Shown here in pieces: positions 34,451-43,649 of a DNA stretch of 64,000 nt. A program made the position numbers and the translations under genes. Origin of the DNA: Sphingomonas pituitosa NBRC 102491. Its GTDB lineage: Bacteria > Pseudomonadota > Alphaproteobacteria > Sphingomonadales > Sphingomonadaceae. Within the stretch, counting starts at the first letter, position 1. Every line of letters starts with the position of its first letter. The stretch covers positions 22,066-86,065 of the forward strand of contig NZ_BCYY01000022.1 in assembly GCF_001598435.1 (NCBI RefSeq), given 5' to 3'. Below the pieces are notes generated by a model. That model saw only the letters and a program-made list of their open reading frames with translations, had not been told where the DNA came from and made no database searches.

Positions 34451-34506
34451 TAATTGCAACAATTGCACGCGCCTCGATAGGGCTGCATCGCCGCCAACGA
34501 TGCAGC
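34451..34506 (+). promoter_or_regulatory. TTGCAA direct repeat and 5' hairpin before the CoA-transferase
   Basis: Two close copies of AATTGCA (TAATTGCAACAATTGCAC, 34451-34468) precede a perfect 9-bp hairpin GCTGCATCG/CGATGCAGC (34482-34506) that ends 13 bp before the ATG. TTTGCAAA-type motifs serve short-chain-acyl regulators in some alphaproteobacteria, so control by acetate or propionate status is possible but weakly supported. Confidence 0.35.
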
Positions 34507-34519
34507 TCTGAGAGGATCC

Positions 34520-36025
34520 ATGTCGCGTATCGCCCACCCCGGACTCGCCGCCAAGGTCACCACCGCCGAACACGCCGCCTCGTTCATCGCCGATGGCATG
34601 ACCGTGGGGATGAGCGGCTTCACCGGCTCCGGCTATCCCAAGGCGGTGCCGACCGCGCTCGCCGCGCAGATCGAGGCCGAACATGCCGTCGGCAAGCCGA
34701 TGCGGCTCAAGGTGTGGACCGGCGCCTCGACCGGCCCGGAGCTGGACGGCGCGCTCGCCCGCGTCGACGGCATTTCCGCCCGGCTGCCCTATAATTCCGA
34801 TCCGATCGCCCGCGAGAAGATCAACGCGGGCGAGATGGACTATGTCGACCTGCACCTCAGCCAGGTCGCCCCGCTCGCCTGGGAGGGGTTTCTCGGCCAG
34901 CTCGACGTCGCGGTGATCGAAGTCGCCGGCATCCGCGCGGACGGATCGCTGATCCCCTCCACCTCGGTCGGCAACAACAAGACCTGGCTCGATGTCGCCA
35001 AGCGCGTGATCCTGGAGGTGAACAGCTGGCAGAACCCGGCGCTCGAGGGGATGCACGACATCTATTACGGCACCGCGCTGCCGCCCAACCGCGTGCCGAT
35101 CCCGCTCACCGCGCCCGACCAGCGCATCGGCCAGCCGACGCTGCGCTGCGATCCGCACAAGGTGATCGCGGTGGTCGAGACCAACGCCCCCGATCGCAAC
35201 CTGCCCTTCGCAGCACCCGACGCGAGCGCGGTCGCCATCGCCCAGCATCTGATCGAGTTCTTCCGCCACGAAGTCGGCAAGGGCCGGCTGCCGCCGTCGC
35301 TGCTGCCGCTGCAATCGGGGGTGGGCAACATCGCCAATGCGGTGCTCGCCGGGCTGATGACCGCGCCGTTCGAGAACCTCACCGCCTATACCGAAGTGCT
35401 GCAGGACGGGATGCTCGACCTGCTCGACGCCGGCAAGCTGCGCATGGCGAGCTGCACCGCCTTCTCGCTGAGCCCCGCCGCCGCCGAGCGGCTGAACCAG
35501 GATCTCGACCGCTTCCGCGACCGCATCCTGCTGCGCTCGCAGGAGATCAGCAACCATCCCGAAGTCGTGCGGCGCCTCGGCTGCCTGGCGATGAACGGGA
35601 TGATCGAGGCGGATCTGTACGGCAACGTCAATTCCACCCATGTGATGGGCTCGCGCATCCAGAACGGCATCGGCGGATCGGGCGACTTCGCGCGCAACGC
35701 CTATATCTCGATCTTCATGTCGCCTTCGACCGCGAAGGGCGGCGCGATCTCCGCGATCGTGCCGCACGTCTCCCATGTCGATCACATCGCGCAGGACGTG
35801 CAGATCGTGGTGACCGAGCAGGGCCTGGCCGATCTGCGCGGCCTTGCGCCCCGCAAGCGTGCCGAGCAGGTGATCGAACGCTGCGCCCATCCAAGCTTCC
35901 GCCCGATGCTGCGCGACTATTACGAGCGCGCGCTGGCCGGCAGCTATGGCAAGCAGACGCCGATGCTGCCGGGCGAAGCCTTCGCCTGGCACCAGCGATT
36001 CATCGATACGGGTTCGATGCTGTAA
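34520..36025 (+). CDS. Succinyl-CoA:acetate CoA-transferase family
   Basis: A 501-residue protein of the acetyl-CoA hydrolase/transferase family, matching the length of AarC/SucCoA transferases. The catalytic Glu is in AYTEVLQDGMLDL; the oxyanion glycine motif is in QSGVGNIANAV. It swaps CoA between succinyl-CoA and acetate, feeding acetate into central metabolism or bypassing succinyl-CoA synthetase. Ribosome site GAGAGGA precedes the ATG. Divergent from the diiron protein gene. Confidence 0.9.
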   Translation: MSRIAHPGLAAKVTTAEHAASFIADGMTVGMSGFTGSGYPKAVPTALAAQIEAEHAVGKPMRLKVWTGASTGPELDGALARVDGISARLPYNSDPIAREKINAGEMDYVDLHLSQVAPLAWEGFLGQLDVAVIEVAGIRADGSLIPSTSVGNNKTWLDVAKRVILEVNSWQNPALEGMHDIYYGTALPPNRVPIPLTAPDQRIGQPTLRCDPHKVIAVVETNAPDRNLPFAAPDASAVAIAQHLIEFFRHEVGKGRLPPSLLPLQSGVGNIANAVLAGLMTAPFENLTAYTEVLQDGMLDLLDAGKLRMASCTAFSLSPAAAERLNQDLDRFRDRILLRSQEISNHPEVVRRLGCLAMNGMIEADLYGNVNSTHVMGSRIQNGIGGSGDFARNAYISIFMSPSTAKGGAISAIVPHVSHVDHIAQDVQIVVTEQGLADLRGLAPRKRAEQVIERCAHPSFRPMLRDYYERALAGSYGKQTPMLPGEAFAWHQRFIDTGSML

Positions 36026-36073
36026 GACTACCTAGGGTCGGTTCCACGGGACGAATCGTGCCGGCGGCATCGC

Positions 36074-36079
36074 TATAAT
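36074..36079 (+). promoter_or_regulatory. Candidate -10 element (TATAAT)
   Basis: A perfect TATAAT lies 49 bp before the GTG of the diguanylate cyclase gene. The hexamer 17 bp upstream (ACGAAT) is a poor -35, so the promoter may need an activator. Confidence 0.4.
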
Positions 36080-36127
36080 GCTCCTGCGCCGTGGCGGCTT
36101 GCGCTACGGCCAGGGGTCTGCAGGCTG

Positions 36128-37402
36128 GTGAGCAAGGAACCGATCGAAGAGCCTCGACGCGATCCGCTGGAAACCGCGCTCAGGCTGCGCGTGACGGCCG
36201 CATCGGCGACCGTGATCATCATGATGCTCGCGCATGTGCTTCATCCCCTCGCGCATTCGCGGGATGCGCAGCTGATCGACAGCGCCATCGAATTCGGCGG
36301 CGCTGTCTTCGTGCTGCTCCTGCTGATGCTGGGCGGTCCGCAATCGATCCGAGCGCTGCGCGAGCGCCGCCAGGATGCCGAGCGCGCGCATGCCGAGCGC
36401 AAGCAGATCAACCATCTGTTCCGCATGACGGAGATGCTGCAAAGCGCCAACGGCTATGCCGACGCCAACGCCGTGCTGGGCGCAACGATCGAATCGCTGC
36501 TCGCGGGGTTCGGCGGCGCGCTCTACGTGCTCAACAATTCCCGCGACCGGCTGGAGCTTTCCGGCAGCTGGCATTGGCCGGAGGCGGACACGCTCCGCCC
36601 CATGCTCACACCGTCGCAATGCTGGGCGCTGAAGCGCGGCAAACCGCATGTGAACGCGGAGAAACATGGGGCGCTGCGCTGCGATCATCACCTCGGCACG
36701 GCGACCGTGCTCGAACTGCCGATGACCGCGCATGGCGAGATCCAGGGCATGCTGAAGATAGCGACCACCCTGCCCGACGCGGCGGCGGAGCTGGCGCGCA
36801 TCCAGCCGCTCGCCACCGCGATCGCCGATGCGATGTCGCTGGCGATTTCCAACATCGCGCTGCGCGAGAAACTGCGCACCCAGGCGCTGCGCGATCCGCT
36901 GACCGGCCTGTACAACCGCCGCTACATGGAAGACGCGCTCGGCCGCTATGCCAGCCTCACCGAGCGCAGCGGCACGCACCTGTCCGTGATCATGATCGAC
37001 CTCGATCACTTCAAGAAGCTGAACGACGAGTTCGGCCATGCCGTGGGCGATTCGGTGCTGCGCGAGACCGCCGCCACGATCATGGGTGCACTGCGCACCT
37101 CCGACGTCGCCTGCCGCTACGGCGGCGAGGAACTGCTGGTGATCCTGCCCGAGTGCAGGCTCGACGAGGCCGTGGTGAAAGCGGAAATCCTGCGCGAACG
37201 CATCGAAGCGCTGTCCGCCATGCACGAGGCCAAGGTTTCCGCCTCGTTCGGCGTCGCCGCCATGCCCGATAGCACCCGCGCGGTGGCCGATCTGCTCGGC
37301 ATGGCGGACGCTGCGCTGTATCAGGCCAAGGAAGGCGGGCGGAACCGCGTCGTCGCCGCGCCGAGCCGCGAAACGCCGATCCTCCCGCTCGCCGCAGAGT
37401 GA
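36128..37402 (+). CDS. Membrane-anchored GAF-GGDEF diguanylate cyclase
   Basis: A 424-residue protein with a GTG start. Two membrane helices (about 22-40 and 56-76) are joined by a short periplasmic loop. A linker helix and a GAF-like sensor (100-250) follow, then a GGDEF domain (255-415). The active site reads RYGGEELLV (GGEEL, an active variant). An RTSD inhibitory site lies five residues before it, so product feedback by c-di-GMP is expected. It makes c-di-GMP, which promotes attachment and biofilm. Confidence 0.92.
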   Translation: MSKEPIEEPRRDPLETALRLRVTAASATVIIMMLAHVLHPLAHSRDAQLIDSAIEFGGAVFVLLLLMLGGPQSIRALRERRQDAERAHAERKQINHLFRMTEMLQSANGYADANAVLGATIESLLAGFGGALYVLNNSRDRLELSGSWHWPEADTLRPMLTPSQCWALKRGKPHVNAEKHGALRCDHHLGTATVLELPMTAHGEIQGMLKIATTLPDAAAELARIQPLATAIADAMSLAISNIALREKLRTQALRDPLTGLYNRRYMEDALGRYASLTERSGTHLSVIMIDLDHFKKLNDEFGHAVGDSVLRETAATIMGALRTSDVACRYGGEELLVILPECRLDEAVVKAEILRERIEALSAMHEAKVSASFGVAAMPDSTRAVADLLGMADAALYQAKEGGRNRVVAAPSRETPILPLAAE

Positions 37403-37450
37403 CGCGCCAGCGGGCTTCCGCCTTCAGCTTCGCTCGGTTAAGCCTCGGGA

Positions 37451-39778
37451 ATGCAGGGGACATTTCAGCGCGCCGCGCTCGCACTCGCCGCCACGGCGCT
37501 ACTCGCCGCACCGCTCGCCGCGCAGACCGGCTATGAGCATGCCGATCCGCTGGTCGGCACCGGCGGCGAGGGCCACACCTTCCCCGGCGCCGTCGCCCCG
37601 TTCGGCATGGTGCAGCTGAGCCCCGATACCGATACCGGCTGCGAAATCCGCCAATGCTACGGCCATGCCGCCGGCTATCGCTATGGCGACCCGACCATCC
37701 AGGGCTTCTCGCTGACCCATTTCTCGGGCGCCGGTCATTCGGATCTGGGCGACCTCCTGATCGCGCCGGTGGCGGGCGACACGGTGCCGCTGGAACCGGG
37801 CGACCCGAAGCAGCCGGGCTCGGGCTATCGCTCGCGCTTCGCTCATGCCGACGAAGTCGCGCGGCCGGGCTATTATGCGGTGACGCTGCAGGACCAGGCC
37901 GTCCACGCCGAGATGACCGCGGGCACCCGCGTCGCGGTGGAGCGCTATGCCTTCCCGGCCGGCAAGCCGGCGCATCTGGTGCTCGATCTGCGGAGCTCGC
38001 TGTACAATTATCCGGGCAAGATCCTGTGGTCCTCGGTGCGCGTGCGCCCCGACGGTACGATCACCGGCGCGCGCGAGACGCGCGGCTGGGCGCCCGCGCG
38101 CAAGCTGTTCTTCGCGATCCGCCCCTCGGTGCCGCTCAAGGCGCACGCCTTCGTCGATACCGAGGGCAAGCTGCCCTATCGCGGCTTCCAGGGGCCCGGA
38201 CGCGGCGACGAAGGCGTCGCACAACTGCAGGGGCGCGCGATCGTCGCGCGGCTCGATTTCGGCGTACTCGATCGTCCGCTCGAACTCCGCGTCGCGCTGT
38301 CGAGCGTCGATGAGGACGCCGCGCTGGCAAACCTCGCCAGCGAGCCCGGCGACTTCGACACGGTGCGCGCCCGCACCACCGCCGCGTGGCGCCAGGCGCT
38401 GGGTGCGATCGAGGCGCAGGGAAGCGACAAGGCGCTGCGCAACTTCTACTCGGCCTTCTACCACACGCTGATGGCGCCCAGCGTCTTCTCCGACGCCGAT
38501 GGCCGCTATCGCGGGCCCGACGACCAGGTCCACCAGGCCGAGGGCTTCACCTTCCACTCGACCTTCTCGCTGTGGGATACGTTCCGCGCCGAGCACCCGC
38601 TGCTGCTGCTTGTCCAGCCCGAGGCGCGCAACCGCGACATCGTCCGCTCGCTGATCGCCAGCCAGCAGGCGAGCCCGTTCGGCATCCTGCCGGTGTGGCA
38701 GTTCCAGGGGCGCGAGACCTGGACGATGATCGGCTATCACGCCGTGCCGGTGATGGCCGACGCCTATCTGAAGGGCATACGCGGCTTCGACGGCAAGGCG
38801 GCGCTCGACGCGATGGTGGCGAGCGCGACCTATGGCCCCTATGGCGGGCTCGACTGGTACCAGAAGCTCGGCTTCGTGCCGATCGACAAGGAGCCCGAGG
38901 CGGCCTCCAAGACCGTCGAATATGCCTATGACGACTGGACCATCGCCCGCATGGCCCGCGCGCTGGGCCGCGACGATCTCGCCGCAACGTTCGAGAAGCG
39001 CGCGGGCAACTGGCGCAACAGCTTCGACGTCAAGACCGGCTTCCTGCGCGCCCGCAAGAGCGAAGGCGCGTACCGCACGCCGTTCGATCCCACCGCGATC
39101 AACTATGGTTCGGACTATACCGAGGGCAATGCCTGGCAATATTCGTGGTTCGTGCCGCACGATCAGGCCGGACTGTTCCGGCTGATGGGCGGCGATGCCG
39201 CGGTCGTCCGCAAGCTCGACGCGATGTTCGATTTCGACAATTCAAAGATCGACTACAGCCATGCCGAGGACATTGCCGGGCTGATCGGCCAGTATATCCA
39301 TGGCAACGAGCCCAGCCACCACGTCGCCTATCTGTACAGCTATGCCGGCCAGCCCTGGCGGACGCAGGAGCGGCTCAAGCAGATCGTCGACAGCCAGTAC
39401 AAGCCGACGCCGGACGGTCTGGCCGGCAATGACGATCTCGGCCAGATGTCGGCCTGGCTGGTGTTCACGATGCTGGGATTTTACCCCGTCGCGCCGGGAT
39501 CGAACCAATATGTGCTCGGCCGCCCGTTCCTCGCGCGCGCCGCGCTGACGCTGCCGAACGGCAAGCGCTTCACGGTGACCGCGCCGGGGCTGTCGGACAC
39601 CAACCGATATGTCGGCAGCGTGACGCTGAACGGCCGCAAGCTCGACCGCGCGTACATCACCCATGAGGAAGTCATGCGCGGCGGCGAACTGCGCTTCGCC
39701 ATGCAGGCCATGCCGAACCGGACGGTGGTGCCGGCAGCGGGGCGGCCCTATTCGATGTCCGTGCCCGCCTCGCGCTGA
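37451..39778 (+). CDS. GH92 family alpha-mannosidase (secreted)
   Basis: A 775-residue glycoside hydrolase family 92 exo-alpha-mannosidase. A cleavable signal peptide (LALAATALLAAPLAAQ) is followed by the family opening DPLVGTGGEGHTFPGAVAPF. Other hallmarks are GFSLTHFSGAG, SLWDTFRAEHPL and GNDDLGQMSAWLVFTMLGF, which carry calcium and catalytic acid/base residues. It would release mannose from glycans outside or in the periplasm. No sugar transporter or receptor is next to it. Confidence 0.93.
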   Translation: MQGTFQRAALALAATALLAAPLAAQTGYEHADPLVGTGGEGHTFPGAVAPFGMVQLSPDTDTGCEIRQCYGHAAGYRYGDPTIQGFSLTHFSGAGHSDLGDLLIAPVAGDTVPLEPGDPKQPGSGYRSRFAHADEVARPGYYAVTLQDQAVHAEMTAGTRVAVERYAFPAGKPAHLVLDLRSSLYNYPGKILWSSVRVRPDGTITGARETRGWAPARKLFFAIRPSVPLKAHAFVDTEGKLPYRGFQGPGRGDEGVAQLQGRAIVARLDFGVLDRPLELRVALSSVDEDAALANLASEPGDFDTVRARTTAAWRQALGAIEAQGSDKALRNFYSAFYHTLMAPSVFSDADGRYRGPDDQVHQAEGFTFHSTFSLWDTFRAEHPLLLLVQPEARNRDIVRSLIASQQASPFGILPVWQFQGRETWTMIGYHAVPVMADAYLKGIRGFDGKAALDAMVASATYGPYGGLDWYQKLGFVPIDKEPEAASKTVEYAYDDWTIARMARALGRDDLAATFEKRAGNWRNSFDVKTGFLRARKSEGAYRTPFDPTAINYGSDYTEGNAWQYSWFVPHDQAGLFRLMGGDAAVVRKLDAMFDFDNSKIDYSHAEDIAGLIGQYIHGNEPSHHVAYLYSYAGQPWRTQERLKQIVDSQYKPTPDGLAGNDDLGQMSAWLVFTMLGFYPVAPGSNQYVLGRPFLARAALTLPNGKRFTVTAPGLSDTNRYVGSVTLNGRKLDRAYITHEEVMRGGELRFAMQAMPNRTVVPAAGRPYSMSVPASR

Positions 39779-39813
39779 CGCTGACGTTGAAAAGTCAGCC
39801 CTTCCCTCAAACC

Positions 39814-39907
39814 GTCATCCCGGCGAAAGCCGGGATCCATTCGCCTCTCGGTTTCGGCAAGAACCTTGACCTAGCCCCCAATGGATCCCGGCTTTCGCCG
39901 GGATGAC
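39814..39907. repeat. REPIN-like element 1 (perfect 27-bp inverted repeat)
   Basis: 94 bp between GH92 and murA. The 27-bp arms (39814-39840 and 39881-39907) are exact complements. Each arm contains its own smaller hairpin, CCCGGC-GAAA-GCCGGG. Same family as the four other elements listed. Confidence 0.9.
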
Positions 39908-39952
39908 GATCAGTAGGGGCCAGTCTTGCAAGTTACGCTATGCCGGGATGCC

Positions 39953-41236
39953 TTAACCGTCGCCGACGCGTTCGATGTCCGCCCCGACCGCCTGCAGCTT
40001 CTCTTCCAGCCGCTCATAGCCGCGGTCGAGATGGTACACGCGGTTGACCTGGGTCTCGCCCTCGGCGGCGAGGCCGGCGAGGATCAGGCTCATCGAGGCG
40101 CGCAGATCGGTCGCCATCACCGGTGCACCGGTCAGCTTGGGCACCCCGCGCACGATCGCGGTGCGGCCATGCACCTCGATGTCCGCCCCCATGCGCGCCA
40201 GTTCGGGCACGTGCATGTAGCGGTTCTCGAAGATCGTCTCGGTCAGCGTGCTGGCGCCGTCGGCCTTGCACAGCATCGCCATGAACTGCGCCTGCATGTC
40301 GGTGGCGAAGCCCGGGAACGGCGCGGTGTTGAGCGTCAGCGGCTGGATGCCGTTCTCGGCGGCGATGCGTACGCCGTTCACCGTCTCCTCCACCGTGATG
40401 CCTGCTTCGACCAGCGCATCGAGCGTCGCGCGCATGTCCTCGGCCGAAGCGCCGACCAGTTCGACGTCGCCGCCGGTGATCGCCGCCGCGCAGGCATAGC
40501 TGCCCGCCTCGATGCGATCGGGCATCACCGCATAGGTGGCACCGTGCAGCCGATCGCGGCCGTCGATCTCCAGCGTCTCCGTGCCGATGCCGCGGATAAC
40601 CGCGCCCATCGCGACTAGCAGGTTGCACAGGTCGACGATCTCTGGCTCACGCGCCGCGTTTTCGAGGACGCTGGTCCCGCGTGCCGTCGCAGCCGCCATC
40701 AGCGCGTTTTCGGTCGCGCCGACCGAGACGACGGGGAAGCGGAAGCGCCCGCCCGAAATCCGGCCGCCCGGCGCGATCGCCTTCACATAGCCGGCACTCA
40801 GCTCGATCTCGGCGCCCAGCGCCTCCAGCGCCTTGAGATGGAGATCGATCGGGCGGTTGCCGATCGCGCAGCCGCCGGGCAGCGACACCGTCGCCTCGCC
40901 TTCGCGCGCGAGCAGCGGGCCGAGCACCAGGATCGAGGCGCGCATCTTGCGGACGATGTCATAGGGGGCAACCGTCGACGTCAACCGGCTGGCGCGGACC
41001 GAGAGGACGCGGCCGAATTCGTTCGGGCGGGTGCCCTCTACCGAGGTCGATGCCCCCAGCTCATTCAGTAGATGTCCGAAGCTGTCTACGTCCGCCAGCC
41101 GTGGCAGGTTCCTGAGCGTGAGCGGCTCGTCAGTCAGCAGCGCACACGGCATCAGGGTGAGGGCGGCGTTCTTCGCGCCGGAAATCGCGATCTTGCCGGC
41201 AAGCCGATTGCCGCCACGGATAAGGATACGGTCCAT
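39953..41236 (-). CDS. murA: UDP-N-acetylglucosamine 1-carboxyvinyltransferase
   Basis: A 427-residue first-step peptidoglycan enzyme of normal length, adding enolpyruvate to UDP-GlcNAc in the cytoplasm. The catalytic Cys (target of fosfomycin) is present in LPGGCAIGNRPIDLH. NAALTLMPCALLTDEP and the C-terminal RVYHLDRGYERLEEKL are also typical. Divergent from the Crp/Fnr gene across 115 bp. Confidence 0.97.
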   Translation of the reverse strand: MDRILIRGGNRLAGKIAISGAKNAALTLMPCALLTDEPLTLRNLPRLADVDSFGHLLNELGASTSVEGTRPNEFGRVLSVRASRLTSTVAPYDIVRKMRASILVLGPLLAREGEATVSLPGGCAIGNRPIDLHLKALEALGAEIELSAGYVKAIAPGGRISGGRFRFPVVSVGATENALMAAATARGTSVLENAAREPEIVDLCNLLVAMGAVIRGIGTETLEIDGRDRLHGATYAVMPDRIEAGSYACAAAITGGDVELVGASAEDMRATLDALVEAGITVEETVNGVRIAAENGIQPLTLNTAPFPGFATDMQAQFMAMLCKADGASTLTETIFENRYMHVPELARMGADIEVHGRTAIVRGVPKLTGAPVMATDLRASMSLILAGLAAEGETQVNRVYHLDRGYERLEEKLQAVGADIERVGDG

Positions 41237-41351
41237 GGCGAGCTTCTAGCCGCTCTGCGCGTCCGCGCAAGCGGTGGGCTGCTGGAGGGGCTTGATCGAT
41301 TTTAATGCACTGATTTCGTTGCGCTGCTTTGCAGGAAATGCCCGGGGGAAA

Positions 41352-42095
41352 GTGCAGAGCGTGTCAGCCAGTTGTTTTGCCGATGTTTTGAGCGAGTTCA
41401 TCACGCTTACGCAACGAGAGCGTGAGGCGCTGGATGCGCTCGAGCTGCGCCAGCGCCATATCCGGCGCGGCGCCATATTGCAGCGTGAGAACGAGCCATG
41501 CGGAGAATTGTTCATTCTCCGCAAAGGCTTGATGATGAGCTACGTACTGCTGGACGATGGCAGCCGCCAGATCCTCCGATCCCTGTTCCCGGGCGACATG
41601 CTCGGGATCTCGTCGGCAATCTATCGCGAGGCGCCGGAGACGCTCTGTGCCCTCTCGGACACGGTGGTCTGCCCGTTCGACCGCGCCGCGCTGTCCGGCA
41701 TCATGCAGCAGCATCCGCGCCTTTCGGCGATGATTCTCGTCTACAGCCAGATCGAGCGGGTGGCGCTGACCGACCGTCTCGCCGCGCTGGGCCGCACCAG
41801 CGCCAAGGCGCGAGTCGCGGCGCTGCTGCTCGACCTGCGCAATCGCCTCCGCGCGACCGACAAGTCGATCGACCGCGAATACACGCTGGGACTGACGCAG
41901 GAGGAAATCGGCGACGCCACCGGCCTCACCGCGGTGCACGTCAACCGGATGCTGCGCCAGCTGGAGGAGGAAGGCATGATCGCCCGCGAGGGCGGCCGCG
42001 TCACCCTGCTCGACCGCGCGGCACTGGCCGGTGCAGCGAACTACGTCAATCGCTACGAAGGGCTCGACCTGCGCTGGCTGCCGCCCGCGCGGTGA
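41352..42095 (+). CDS. Crp/Fnr-family transcription regulator
   Basis: A 247-residue regulator with an N-terminal cyclic-nucleotide-binding-like beta barrel (residues 20-135; GELFILRKGLMMSYVLLDDG) and a C-terminal winged helix with recognition segment LTQEEIGDATGLTAVHVNRM. It lacks the Cys cluster of FNR. GTG 41352 was chosen because GGGGGAAA lies just upstream; a GTG at 41361 is also possible, and a longer frame from 41274 has an implausible N-terminus. Targets unknown. Confidence 0.85.
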   Translation: MQSVSASCFADVLSEFITLTQREREALDALELRQRHIRRGAILQRENEPCGELFILRKGLMMSYVLLDDGSRQILRSLFPGDMLGISSAIYREAPETLCALSDTVVCPFDRAALSGIMQQHPRLSAMILVYSQIERVALTDRLAALGRTSAKARVAALLLDLRNRLRATDKSIDREYTLGLTQEEIGDATGLTAVHVNRMLRQLEEEGMIAREGGRVTLLDRAALAGAANYVNRYEGLDLRWLPPAR

Positions 42096-42119
42096 GGCGC
42101 AGGACTCCTCCACCTCCCT

Positions 42120-42216
42120 CGTCCTTCCCGCGAAGGCGGGAATCCATTTGCCGGGACGGCGGGGGAAAGAACCGCAATTTCAGCGCCAATGGATCCCCGC
42201 CTTCGCGGGAAGGACG
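42120..42216. repeat. REPIN-like element 2
   Basis: 97 bp between the Crp/Fnr gene and clpS. Arms 42120-42147 and 42189-42216 differ by one base. The core variant is CCCGC-GAA-GGCGGG, shared with elements 4 and 5. Confidence 0.88.
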
Positions 42217-42272
42217 GGCGTTATGCGTGGGAACGATACCGACGCCGACCACCTCGGCGCAGCGAAAATCGC

Positions 42273-42605
42273 TTATGCCTTTTCCAGCGTGCACTGCAGC
42301 GGGTGCTGGTTCTGCCGGGCGAAGTCGATCACCTGCGAGACCTTGGTCTCGGCGACTTCGTAGCTGAAGACCCCACAAACGCCCACGCCGCGCTGGTGGA
42401 CGTGGAGCATCACCTGGGTCGCTTCCTCGATGTTCATGCGGAAGAAGCGCTGCAGGACGAGCACGACGAACTCCATCGGCGTGTAATCGTCGTTGAGCAT
42501 CAACACTCGGTACGGGGTCGGCTTCTTGGTGCGGGTGCGCGTGCGCGTGGCGATGCCGACCGCGTTGTCGTTACCGCGATCATCCTGGTCGCCGTCCTCG
42601 GCCAT
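42273..42605 (-). CDS. clpS: ClpS adaptor of the ClpAP protease
   Basis: A 110-residue adaptor that delivers N-degron proteins to ClpA. The substrate-pocket motif YRVLMLNDDYTPMEFVV and the HVHQRGVGVCGVFSYEVAETK segment are diagnostic. The N-terminal 30 residues are charged and flexible, as usual. An ATG at 42635 would add ten residues. clpA is not adjacent in the window. Confidence 0.95.
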   Translation of the reverse strand: MAEDGDQDDRGNDNAVGIATRTRTRTKKPTPYRVLMLNDDYTPMEFVVLVLQRFFRMNIEEATQVMLHVHQRGVGVCGVFSYEVAETKVSQVIDFARQNQHPLQCTLEKA

Positions 42606-42771
42606 CCGAATCTCAATTGTACGAAGCTCGACCATAGGGGTCGCAAAATATGACGCGCTGCCCCCAAGGGCAAGGCGTCGCGCCGGGCGGACCGCATTTT
42701 GTGGCCAAGAAAAAAGGGCAGCCGCCGTAGCGACTGCCCCAATTCGGTCCTTCGCAGGTCGGCAGAGCCGA

Positions 42772-43530
42772 TCAGGCGTTGGTCTTCACCTTCTCGACGG
42801 CAACCGCGAAGCGGTTCGAGATCGGCTGCGCGGCGTCGCCGGCCAGCTTGATCATCGCTTCGGTGTGCTTCGAGGCTTCGGCGACATAGGCGTCGAACGC
42901 GCCGCGCATATAGTCGCTCTGCAGCTTGAAGAAGTCGGTCGGCGACTTGACCGAGGCCAGGTTCTTCATCGCAGCGGTCGCGCTCTCGAACGAGCGGCGG
43001 CTATAGTCGGCAGCTTCCTGGCCCAGGCTCTCGAAGCCCTTGGCGGCGATGCGGCCGGACTCGACGATCGCTTCGATGTTGCCCTTGGCGAACTCGTTCG
43101 CTTCCTCGACCAGCTTGGTCGACTTCTCGACGGCAGCCTTGGCGCGCTCGTTCATGTCGCCGAACACATTGTGGGCCTGGGTCGTCGCGTTCTCGAAATT
43201 GGTAGCCATGATAGTCGTTTCCTTCGCGGTGCTGGTGGTGACCGCCGGCGCGACGGTCTCTGCTGCTTCGATCACCGGTTCGGCCACGGCCGTGGCCGTT
43301 TCCGCGGGGGCGGCGATCGCCTCTTCGACGTTGGTCTTCACTTCCTGCGGTGCAGCGGCATCGACGGGCGCGGGTATCAGCGCCGCGGCCGGGACGATCG
43401 TCTCGGCGACGGGCGGTACGGGCGTCGGCGGTGCCGCGGCAGCTTCGGCCAGTATCGCGGACTTCACAGCCCCGCGTGCCGCCATTTTGGCGGCGGGCTT
43501 GGCCGTCGTCTTAGGTCCCTTGATGGCCAT
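42772..43530 (-). CDS. Phasin family protein with long Ala/Pro-rich N-terminus
   Basis: A 252-residue protein. Residues 108-252 form the phasin 2 domain (FENATTQAHNVFGDMNERAK onward, amphipathic helices), coating polyhydroxyalkanoate granules. Residues 1-105 are Ala/Pro/Val/Lys-rich with a basic start. A second ATG at 43209 (MATNFENATT) has an AAGGAAA ribosome site 8 bp upstream and would give a standard short phasin, so two forms may be made. It lies next to phaC on the same strand. Confidence 0.88.
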   Translation of the reverse strand: MAIKGPKTTAKPAAKMAARGAVKSAILAEAAAAPPTPVPPVAETIVPAAALIPAPVDAAAPQEVKTNVEEAIAAPAETATAVAEPVIEAAETVAPAVTTSTAKETTIMATNFENATTQAHNVFGDMNERAKAAVEKSTKLVEEANEFAKGNIEAIVESGRIAAKGFESLGQEAADYSRRSFESATAAMKNLASVKSPTDFFKLQSDYMRGAFDAYVAEASKHTEAMIKLAGDAAQPISNRFAVAVEKVKTNA

Positions 43531-43649
43531 GTGACTAGCTTCCCTGCCTATTGCTGCACCGCAACAGATAGCGACATGGCGCCCGATTTGCAAGGCGTCA
43601 TTGTGCACTGCACAAAAAGTTACAAATGCCGCTATTTCCCAACATTTTC

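Noticed and set aside
41291..41304. FNR-like half site (TTGATCGATTTTAA) between murA and the Crp/Fnr gene
   Set aside because: Only one half matches TTGAT-N4-ATCAA; not enough to call a site.
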